From: Tenebrio molitor
Taxonomy: Eukaryota; Arthropoda; Insecta; Coleoptera; Tenebrionidae
DNA length: 64,000 bases
NCBI RefSeq assembly: GCF_963966145.1
Contig: NC_091055.1
Location: 8,308,001 to 8,372,000 of the forward strand
Reading direction: 5' to 3'
A program made the position numbers and the translations under genes. Of this stretch, positions 59,801-61,429 are shown in pieces (within the stretch, counting starts at the first letter, position 1; every line of letters begins with the position of its first letter). The notes below the pieces were generated by a model, which was not told the origin of the DNA, made no database searches, and worked only from the letters and a program-made list of their open reading frames with translations.

Positions 59801-61429
59801 TTGTTTTTAATGTTGAATGTTTAGAACTTGTTTTTGGTTGTATTTGCTGCAGTTATTATAACTCAGATCAGACGTTTTGATTTTTGAACACTCTGTCTAT
59901 TTTTTTGAGCGAGACATGATTTTATGTTCTTGGACGACGGTTCGTATTGAGTCACAATTTATATTACTCACGTAACAGAAGTTAAGTAATATTTAACGTG
60001 ATAAAGATATCAGCTTTTCTAAATAAAATAATACAACTGTGGCTCGATTTAACAAGTGTTAACAAAATTGACGAATATTTGTTTGCTAGGTTGGTACTTT
60101 GGTAAGACTGCAGGACTGTGGGGCACAATCAACAATGAACCTTTTGATGATTTGTTGACTTCGGAAAAAACAAGAGCTAAACCAAAAGATTTGGAGGTAT
60201 TTACAAATAGCTGGGCTCTTAAAAACTGTAGCAGTCCCAATGTAAAAAATCTGAATAACCGGGGTCGACCCAAGTCTGTCGGTATCGAGGGTTTGTGTGA
60301 AGAGTTTTTCATTAGCAAATTATCATCGCTGACTACATGTTTCCCTCGGATCTCTAAAGATCCGTTTTTGGAGATGTGTCTCAATAGCAGCACCGAGAAA
60401 GAAGCGTGTTCCTCAGCTTTGGCCTATATCAATTTGTGTTCTTATTCCAACACGCCTCTGCGAATACCCGACGTTTGCGTTAAATGCAATTCTCCAAATG
60501 GAACCCAATTAGATGAAGGCGAATTTATCCGAATGAATGGTTCTGATTTACCTCAAAGCGCCGATGTTGTCTTCATAATAGAGGCAAAGGAGTGTAACAA
60601 GAATCTGAAAGCGAGGAAAAATTTCGATTTGCTCATCGAACACCTACATAAAGAATTAACTGATTATCATCTGTCAGATAACAGATATGCCGTCGTGACA
60701 TTTGGGGGCGATGGAGTATTCGACGAACCCCGCAGTCTGATAGTGAACAGTAAAATTTTCGGAGACGCTCAACAAATAATAACCTATTTTGATTCAGTTC
60801 CGACCGGTGAGTAAAATTTTATAACAGTCAGTGAATAGATTTAAATTTAACTCCGGAAAACGGAGAGAATAGATTCGATATTATTCGGCGACTTTAAATG
60901 ATGCGTCGTTTGGTTTTAGGTAACGGAAATTCGGATATTTTCGGTGCTATAACATTCGCAATGGAATTGTTGTTTAGGCCAGGAGTATCAAAGAATTTCA
61001 TTTTGATGCCATGTTCGGAATGCAAGGACTACAATATGAAGGTAAGAACAACAAGAGTTCGAATCGATGGTAAGAGCCAATTTGGGGTTGGGACAGTGAC
61101 TCCTGCATGTGGCAGCGAGTGCATCGGACCAATTTTTAAAATTGTGAATAGGTCGCGAACGTGTCGCGTGCAGAACGATCAGGTCAAGTCGATGCAACCC
61201 TAGTTTGGTGGAGGAGTCCACTAAATCTGCCTCGACCACACTGGCCTTAATCCAAATCGCCGGCTCGAGACAAGACAGTGGGGTATAGCACTGAGTTATT
61301 TTGTAATTGCTTTTCAGCTCGACTATGCCAGCCTACACCAGTTGCTGTTAGAGAGCGACGTCACCCTTCACATATTAATGAACGAAGAATTTTCGCTACC
61401 GAAGATGCAGGATAACAAAATTCCTTTCG
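17825..61429 (+). CDS. apoltp: Large lipid transfer protein, apoLTP-II/I-like (48 exons, C-terminus outside window)
   Basis: Multi-exon gene encoding a secreted haemolymph apolipoprotein of the LLTP superfamily. Seen: 48 exons with compatible phases give 4050 codons without a stop. In order: signal peptide (1-19), vitellogenin-like N-terminal lipid module (about 35-700), R-L-S-R (718-721), open beta-sheet region (about 790-910), a long beta-rich body (to about 3170), a helical region (3171-3532), a vWD domain (about 3614-3790), a Cys-rich block (3803-3867) and a vWA-like region (about 3890-4045). Known: apolipophorin-II/I is about 3300-3400 residues with the same order; apoLTP-II/I, the large apoproteins of the lipid transfer particle, come from one precursor of more than 4000 residues. 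Inferred: apoLTP, because of length. Apolipophorin remains the alternative. It is incomplete at the right edge: exon 48 ends in phase 1 before a donor, and no matching acceptor exon is seen before 64000. Confidence 0.82.
20658..20702 (+). CDS. apoltp: Exon 2: start of the mature protein
   Basis: Residues 22-36, phase 1 in and out, between ctttcag and gtaagt. It carries the paired cysteines of the motif N-V-C-G-R-P-I-C-K, which sits just before the N-terminal lipid module. Intron 2 (20703-25481, 4.8 kb) contains the nested transposon relics at 21107-22531; the rest, 22532-25481, shows nothing recognisable. Confidence 0.86.
21107..22531. mobile_element. TIR element, copy B, in intron 2
   Basis: The ends CAGGGTGAAAT and ATTTCACCCTG are perfect 11-bp inverted repeats. 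It shares its outer parts with copy A at 14526-15170 and contains a second element at 21659-22137 inside. It has no intact reading frame. Confidence 0.75.
21659..22137. mobile_element. MITE nested in copy B
   Basis: Its ~52-bp ends are nearly perfect inverted repeats, beginning ATACAGGGTTATTCACGAGA and running to GCCGCAACC; the right arm is 22085-22137. About 480 bp in all, no coding frame. The high arm identity suggests a fairly recent insertion. Confidence 0.8.
25482..26044 (+). CDS. apoltp: Exon 3: N-terminal beta-barrel part of the LLTP module
   Basis: Residues 37-224, starting G-T-G-K-F-K-Y-G-P-G, the usual opening of the vitellogenin-N/LPD_N domain. It includes N-glycosylation sequons N-G-T and N-E-S and the cysteines of this subdomain. 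Acceptor tttcag, donor gtaagt, ends in phase 0. Intron 3 (26045-26471) holds nothing recognisable. Confidence 0.92.
26472..26908 (+). CDS. apoltp: Exon 4: LLTP module, barrel to helical transition
   Basis: Residues 225-369 plus two bases. It continues the barrel with cysteines and enters the alpha-helical subdomain (runs such as D-L-F-T-K-F-I-Q-T-L-R-L-L). Acceptor tttcag, donor gtatgt, phase 2 out. Intron 4 (26909-27938, 1.0 kb) is AT-rich and contains one short sequence shared with intron 45 (about 27258-27283). Confidence 0.9.
27939..28293 (+). CDS. apoltp: Exon 5: helical subdomain of LLTP module
   Basis: Residues 370-488. Helical repeats such as L-D-A-L-P-Y-V-G-S and D-D-G-M-V-E-A-V-A-Q-L-L are characteristic of the superhelical part of vitellogenin-N domains. 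Acceptor ttttaag, donor gtaggg, ends in phase 0; the following intron is 49 nt. Confidence 0.9.
28343..28640 (+). CDS. apoltp: Exon 6: helical subdomain of LLTP module
   Basis: Residues 489-587. It contains I-V-V-A-L-K-S-L-G-N and A-I-R-V-A-A-V-E-V-Y-R, alternating helices with the family's conserved A-L-K-x-L-G-N pattern. Acceptor ttccag, donor gtgatg, phase 1 out; the following intron is 55 nt. Confidence 0.91.
28696..28979 (+). CDS. apoltp: Exon 7: end of helical subdomain, start of beta-sheet A
   Basis: Residues 588-682. It includes N-V-I-F-S-P-S-S-Y-V-P-K-T-A and L-N-L-T-V-D-V-F-G-Q-S, strongly conserved in apolipophorin-type proteins at this point. Acceptor cttacag, donor gtttgt, ends in phase 0; the intron after it is 50 nt. 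Confidence 0.92.
29030..29227 (+). CDS. apoltp: Exon 8: module end with possible furin-type cleavage site
   Basis: Residues 683-748. It begins V-Y-G-R-L-E-G-F-E. Residues 718-721 read R-L-S-R, followed by S-A-S-E-N-E; this fits the minimal R-X-X-R furin pattern and lies near residue 720, where the precursor of the related apolipophorin is cut. Acceptor ctccag, donor gtatct. Intron 8 (29228-30837) carries a small TIR element at 29789-29993. Confidence 0.9.
29135..29146 (+). other. Possible proprotein-convertase site R-L-S-R
   Basis: Codons for residues 718-721 of the lipid transfer protein, followed by S-A-S-E. LLTP precursors of this type are split into a smaller N-terminal and a larger C-terminal apoprotein by furin at about this position. 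R-X-X-R is the minimal furin pattern; the basic residue usual at P2 is a Ser here. Confidence 0.5.
29789..29993. mobile_element. Small TIR element in intron 8
   Basis: TACCGTGTCTTGAAATAAAT...TTAGAGTAGGCT (29789-29826) matches the inverse of 29956-29993 with about 4 mismatches over 38 bp. About 205 bp in all, noncoding. Confidence 0.65.
30838..30966 (+). CDS. apoltp: Exon 9: beta-sheet region
   Basis: Residues 749-791, V-S-L-G-L-K-V-F-G-N-E-L at the start, a beta-sheet strand pattern of the LLTP module. Acceptor caacag, donor gtaagt, phase 0 in and out. A 67-nt intron follows. Confidence 0.87.
31034..31404 (+). CDS. apoltp: Exon 10: open beta-sheet region (DUF1943-like)
   Basis: Residues 792-914 plus two bases. 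Y-V-V-P-S-G-A-G-L-P-I-S-L-N matches the diagnostic PtxxGLPl core of the vitellinogen open beta-sheet (DUF1943) family; alternating hydrophobic strands follow. Acceptor attacag, donor gtacgt; the intron after it is 49 nt. Confidence 0.92.
31454..32040 (+). CDS. apoltp: Exon 11: beta-rich lipid-binding body
   Basis: Residues 915-1110 plus one base. A completed Lys codon leads into S-E-L-I-V-M-K-H-E-V. It includes C-S-W-P and C-G-E-Y and many amphipathic strands. The 3' end is the least certain boundary in the gene: the donor needed for the frame, CAAG|gttcga, is weak. A second phase-compatible choice is C|gtgaaa near 32092. Intron 11 (32041-32628) shows nothing else recognisable. Confidence 0.8.
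32629..32921 (+). CDS. apoltp: Exon 12: beta-rich body
   Basis: Residues 1111-1208. It opens T-L-K-L-V-S-K-R-G-T and consists of alternating strands with basic residues. Acceptor aatttcag, donor gtactc, phase 1 in and 0 out. A 49-nt intron follows. Confidence 0.85.
32971..33375 (+). CDS. apoltp: Exon 13: beta-rich body
   Basis: Residues 1209-1343, starting K-G-V-A-G-H-I-E-S-K, the regular strand-turn pattern of apoB-like lipid-binding sheets. Acceptor gtttttag, donor gtaagt, 135 whole codons. The following 220-nt intron contains no recognised element. Confidence 0.87.
33596..33781 (+). CDS. apoltp: Exon 14: beta-rich body
   Basis: Residues 1344-1405, V-E-V-S-G-T-W-F-S-G at the start, ending D-F-K. 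Acceptor tttttag, donor gtaaag. The reading frame stays open past the donor for about 190 nt with a Lys/Asn/Pro-rich, low-quality sequence; I treat that as intron because the donor and the phase 0 junction to exon 15 are both good. Confidence 0.84.
34067..34236 (+). CDS. apoltp: Exon 15: beta-rich body
   Basis: Residues 1406-1461 plus two bases, starting A-D-H-D-R-N-N-Y-C-L. Acceptor gtttcag, donor gtaagt. The split Gln codon is completed by exon 16 after a 60-nt intron. Confidence 0.87.
34297..34511 (+). CDS. apoltp: Exon 16: beta-rich body
   Basis: Residues 1462-1533 plus one base, opening L-R-D-I-H-F-A-A-W-E after the split Gln. It has the N-F-T sequon. Acceptor tgccag, donor gtgaga; the intron after it is 55 nt. 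Confidence 0.87.
34567..34729 (+). CDS. apoltp: Exon 17: beta-rich body
   Basis: Residues 1534-1587 plus two bases: G-H-F-G-T-R-A-R-L-S-W-A to T-L-I-S-G. Acceptor attattag, donor gtaata; the intron after it is 55 nt. It is in phase with both neighbours. Confidence 0.85.
34785..35010 (+). CDS. apoltp: Exon 18: beta-rich body
   Basis: Residues 1588-1663. G-Y-Y-H-S-A-N-M-Y-A-I-N-G-S begins the exon; it ends V-D-T-I-L-K-L-M. Acceptor gtttcag, donor gtactc, ends in phase 0. Intron 18 (35011-35407) shows nothing recognisable. Confidence 0.83.
35408..35624 (+). CDS. apoltp: Exon 19: beta-rich body
   Basis: Residues 1664-1735 plus one base: Y-A-P-E-Q-M-I-D-I-K-S-N-W-K at the start, with the N-L-T sequon. 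Acceptor tttttcag, donor gtaaat; 53-nt intron after it. Confidence 0.86.
35678..35943 (+). CDS. apoltp: Exon 20: beta-rich body
   Basis: Residues 1736-1824: G-N-L-R-K-L-T-N-S-M start, with regular amphipathic strands and the sequence L-A-T-P-I-S-F-L-R-E. Acceptor atcgcag, donor gtgaga, ends in phase 0; 52-nt intron after it. Confidence 0.86.
35996..36193 (+). CDS. apoltp: Exon 21: beta-rich body
   Basis: Residues 1825-1890: A-D-F-R-T-G-W-N-S-M to K-L-S-Q-H-K, whole codons. Acceptor cttttag, donor gtttgt. Intron 21 (36194-38512, 2.3 kb) contains a TIR element at 36879-37310 and is otherwise unremarkable. Confidence 0.86.
36879..37310. mobile_element. MITE in intron 21
   Basis: Arms of about 68 bp, starting ATACAGGGTGTTTCTGAAAT on the left and ATACAACGTGTAACAGAAAT (inverted) on the right, then a shared AAGTACATTAATTTTAAC. 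Left arm 36879-36946, right arm 37242-37310. Noncoding. Confidence 0.75.
38513..38812 (+). CDS. apoltp: Exon 22: beta-rich body with acidic loop
   Basis: Residues 1891-1990, beginning L-G-V-A-V-L-C-K-P-K. An acidic stretch around E-D-D-Q-E-E-D-D interrupts the strand pattern and is probably an exposed loop. Acceptor attttcag, donor gtaaat, 100 codons; 50-nt intron after it. Confidence 0.86.
38863..39015 (+). CDS. apoltp: Exon 23: beta-rich body
   Basis: Residues 1991-2041: D-V-L-T-M-K-N-D-L-R to R-W-I-K, whole codons, too short to stand out as an open frame. Acceptor gttttag, donor gtaatg; both neighbours join in phase 0. Confidence 0.84.
39068..39271 (+). CDS. apoltp: Exon 24: beta-rich body
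   Basis: Residues 2042-2109: T-G-V-F-G-W-Y-T-I-Y at the start, with several N-x-S/T sequons. Acceptor tttttcag, donor gtaaac. Intron 24 (39272-39693) holds nothing recognisable. Confidence 0.86.
39694..39849 (+). CDS. apoltp: Exon 25: beta-rich body
   Basis: Residues 2110-2161: V-F-N-D-L-F-D-A-A-V to V-L-K-K-Q, 52 codons. Acceptor aatttcag, donor gtaggt. Intron 25 (39850-41000) contains a TIR element at 40004-40355. Confidence 0.85.
40004..40355. mobile_element. MITE in intron 25
   Basis: The ends TACAGAGCGCCCAGAAATGT and TACAGAGCGCCCACAAATGT (inverted) continue through GGTAGCAA. About 352 bp; open frames inside on both strands are arm translations and not genes. Confidence 0.75.
41001..41239 (+). 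CDS. apoltp: Exon 26: beta-rich body
   Basis: Residues 2162-2240 plus two bases: I-Y-F-R-A-D-W-M-Y-K to N-F-N-G-R. Acceptor gattgcag, donor gtaatt; the split codon becomes Lys with exon 27. Confidence 0.86.
41294..41609 (+). CDS. apoltp: Exon 27: beta-rich body
   Basis: Residues 2241-2346. K-F-P-I-T-L-T-G-N-V opens the exon. The acceptor is the unusual tttgaag, chosen because an earlier attacag would put a stop (TAA near 41336) in frame while this one keeps the frame and gives a family-like strand. Donor gtagtg is weak but phase 0. Confidence 0.8.
41663..41802 (+). CDS. apoltp: Exon 28: beta-rich body
   Basis: Residues 2347-2392 plus two bases: V-D-T-S-H-Q-L-Y-N-K to L-G-A-S-V. Acceptor atttcag, donor gtaagt. 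It is short and supported by phase and strand pattern. Intron 28 (41803-45466, 3.7 kb) holds the Harbinger-like relic at 43220-44146. Confidence 0.85.
43220..43964. mobile_element. PIF/Harbinger-like relic in intron 28
   Basis: The left end AGCTAGGCTACATGTACGACA is inverted at the right end as AGCTAGGCTGCACGTACGAC; further inward both arms share a run like GATATGCGcAtAC. A transposase fragment lies inside on the reverse strand (43266-43493). About 745 bp. Confidence 0.65.
43266..43493 (-). pseudogene. HARBI1-like transposase N-terminal fragment
   Basis: Reverse-strand frame of 75 codons with R-Q-F-Y-T-I-W, then K-Y-P-E-K-F-F-C-C-F-R-M and N-Y-D-E-L-L. This order (E/Q-F-Y/H..L.., P-E-K-F..Y-F-R-M, F-D-E-L-L) is typical of the start of PIF/Harbinger nuclease-transposases. 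The catalytic part is absent. Confidence 0.55.
44043..44146. repeat. Second, diverged copy of the Harbinger-like right end
   Basis: The stretch repeats, in the same orientation, the pattern of 43862-43964: GTCGTTGTCGTGTCGTAT, then a GCACATCATAT block, ACGACCTGGTGGCCGTACGA and a TAGGCCAGCT end. It is more diverged than the first copy. Confidence 0.5.
45467..45703 (+). CDS. apoltp: Exon 29: beta-rich body
   Basis: Residues 2393-2471 plus two bases: A-S-G-Q-Q-R-Y-G-R-A and V-D-W-V-W-L-F near the start, ending D-K-L-W. The acceptor follows a run of about 14 T; donor gtacgt; 54-nt intron after it. Confidence 0.86.
45758..45956 (+). CDS. apoltp: Exon 30: beta-rich body
   Basis: Residues 2472-2538: A-G-S-N-V-T-L-S-L-P-N-Y-Q-N start, ending G-S-W-G-N. 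Acceptor cctatag, donor gtaagt, ends in phase 0; 54-nt intron after it. Confidence 0.86.
46011..46213 (+). CDS. apoltp: Exon 31: beta-rich body
   Basis: Residues 2539-2605 plus two bases: V-S-L-A-D-K-T-R-M-G-G-N-V-E-L-E-W. Acceptor tattcag, donor gtaagg; 53-nt intron after it. Confidence 0.86.
46267..46416 (+). CDS. apoltp: Exon 32: beta-rich body
   Basis: Residues 2606-2655 plus two bases: C-E-A-F-Y-P-E-N-Q-S near the start, with two sequons (N-G-T, N-V-T). Acceptor tctcag, donor gtaagt. It is too short to be seen as an open frame but in phase on both sides. Confidence 0.84.
46567..46741 (+). CDS. apoltp: Exon 33: beta-rich body
   Basis: Residues 2656-2714: R-V-Y-D-R-H-L-E-V-F-W-P, with C-Q-C. 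Acceptor cttctag, donor gtgagt, ends in phase 0. Intron 33 (46742-50030, 3.3 kb) is AT-rich; I see no coding sequence or clear mobile element in it. Confidence 0.86.
50031..50246 (+). CDS. apoltp: Exon 34: beta-rich body, GC-richer exon
   Basis: Residues 2715-2786: E-R-P-R-L-S-T-G-H-T-T-V-D-Y. It is visibly GC-richer than its surroundings. Acceptor gtttcag, donor gtgggt (phase 0). The frame runs on past the donor for about 250 nt, so a longer exon cannot be excluded. Intron 34 (50247-52995) includes a foldback element at 51332-51899. Confidence 0.82.
51332..51899. mobile_element. Foldback/MITE-like element in intron 34
   Basis: The ends GTGTGCCGC and GCGGCACAT are inverted. Inner arms at about 51441-51530 and 51712-51796 are inverted matches (GAAAGTTGGGGTGCACTTCA against the complement of TGAAGTGCACTTCCACTTTC), including a shared TTTAAATGGCAA. 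Confidence 0.6.
52996..53241 (+). CDS. apoltp: Exon 35: beta-rich body
   Basis: Residues 2787-2868: D-T-K-H-L-H-L-Y-H-L-K-N-L to L-L-N-R-T-V. F-D-I-T-G-E-M-N-V is an apoB-like strand motif. Acceptor ttttgcag, donor gtaata; 67-nt intron after it. Confidence 0.87.
53309..53533 (+). CDS. apoltp: Exon 36: beta-rich body
   Basis: Residues 2869-2943: D-E-A-F-D-S-Q-Q-V-Q-I-D-L to P-S-L-Q-K, 75 codons. Acceptor catacag, donor gtagat. Intron 36 (53534-54362) holds nothing recognisable. Confidence 0.87.
54363..54695 (+). CDS. apoltp: Exon 37: beta-rich body
   Basis: Residues 2944-3054: D-V-T-F-L-G-E-Y-E-Y; Tyr-rich around Y-W-N-P-Y-G-Y-type sequence. It ends N-E-M-E-L-K. Acceptor ttttcag, donor gtttgt. 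Intron 37 (54696-55058) shows nothing recognisable. Confidence 0.87.
55059..55224 (+). CDS. apoltp: Exon 38: end of beta-rich body
   Basis: Residues 3055-3109 plus one base: K-K-A-G-H-E-L-S-Y-L-W-A-R-Y to L-D-F-N-M-T-T. Acceptor attttag, donor gtatga. The exon is under 60 codons and is identified by phase, splice sites and the match in style to its neighbours. Confidence 0.84.
55316..55497 (+). CDS. apoltp: Exon 39: conserved W-R-P-D-L-K motif
   Basis: Residues 3110-3170. It ends L-L-W-R-P-D-L-K-H-D-I-Q, a motif also found in apolipophorins just before the helical region. Acceptor gttccag, donor gtaata, ends in phase 0; 53-nt intron after it. Confidence 0.89.
55551..55940 (+). CDS. apoltp: Exon 40: alpha-helical amphipathic region, part 1
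   Basis: Residues 3171-3300. The pattern changes from strands to long charged heptad-like helices (for example W-D-D-A-K-P-L-V-E-K-F-L). In this family the helical stretch before vWD is taken as lipid-associating. Acceptor attgcag, donor gtaagt. Intron 40 (55941-57590) has a possible hAT-like relic at 56147-56580. Confidence 0.9.
56147..56580. mobile_element. Possible hAT-like nonautonomous element in intron 40
   Basis: The left end CAGTGATTACTAAACTG and the inverted right end CAGCAGTTGTCAAACT resemble short hAT TIRs of the CAGNGNTTNNNAAACT type. No 8-bp target duplication is visible, so this is weak. Confidence 0.35.
57591..58288 (+). CDS. apoltp: Exon 41: alpha-helical amphipathic region, part 2
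   Basis: Residues 3301-3532 plus two bases, one of the two longest exons. It is almost entirely helical with many aromatic and acidic positions, starting I-K-T-Y-Y-K-N-T-A-D. The donor is gcgagt, a GC donor: the only junction that keeps the frame into exon 42 and gives A-E-N-R-Y-R-V-A-K-T-K-F. Confidence 0.88.
58351..58462 (+). CDS. apoltp: Exon 42: conserved pre-vWD segment
   Basis: Residues 3533-3570: K-F-I-F-E-P-S-E-G and L-E-Q-K-L-P-M-S-W-H-A-F, typical of apolipophorin-like proteins upstream of vWD. Acceptor attcag, donor gtaaga; 52-nt intron after it. Confidence 0.9.
58515..58644 (+). CDS. apoltp: Exon 43: Tyr-rich linker before vWD
   Basis: Residues 3571-3613 plus one base. It runs E-I-P-E-L to W-L-P-P-F-K and includes W-D-Y-Y-Y-D-Y-K-P-Y. 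Acceptor ctccag, donor gtcagt; 52-nt intron after it. Confidence 0.87.
58697..58902 (+). CDS. apoltp: Exon 44: vWD domain, first half
   Basis: Residues 3614-3682: V-T-F-D-R-R-Y-Y-D-F and G-S-C-S-Y-L-L-A-T-D are the diagnostic vWD start. In the family this domain packs next to the lipid module. Acceptor ttgtag, donor gtaggt, ends in phase 0; only 50 nt of intron follow. Confidence 0.92.
58953..59106 (+). CDS. apoltp: Exon 45: vWD domain, middle
   Basis: Residues 3683-3733 plus one base: T-V-K-I-G-N-D-G-I-S-L-P, then G-F-V-L-E-C-N and D-L-C-V-F-E-V-S. Acceptor gtttcag, donor gtaagt. Intron 45 (59107-60089, 983 nt) holds a short sequence shared with intron 4 (59572-59597). Confidence 0.9.
60090..60806 (+). 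CDS. apoltp: Exon 46: vWD end, Cys-rich block, vWA-like start
   Basis: Residues 3734-3972 plus one base, the longest exon. G-L-W-G-T-I-N-N-E-P (3742-3751) is the classic vWD G-L-x-G-x-x-N-N-E signature. A block of cysteines from about 3803 to 3867 resembles a C8-type region. From 3890, S-A-D-V-V-F-I-I-E-A begins a Rossmann-like vWA-type segment lacking the usual D-x-S-x-S. Acceptor tgctag, donor gtgagt. Confidence 0.92.
60920..61041 (+). CDS. apoltp: Exon 47: vWA-like region continues
   Basis: Residues 3973-4013: G-N-G-N-S-D-I-F-G-A-I and R-P-G-V-S-K-N-F-I-L-M-P-C-S-E-C. It resembles the apolipophorin C-terminus. Acceptor ttttag, donor gtaaga, ends in phase 0. Confidence 0.9.
61318..61429 (+). 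CDS. apoltp: Exon 48: last visible exon
   Basis: Residues 4014-4050 plus one base: L-D-Y-A-S-L-H-Q-L-L-L-E to N-K-I-P-F, with T-L-H-I-L-M-N-E-E-F as in apolipophorin C-termini. Acceptor ttttcag, donor gtaagt. The codon is split, so at least one more exon is required. Confidence 0.89.
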
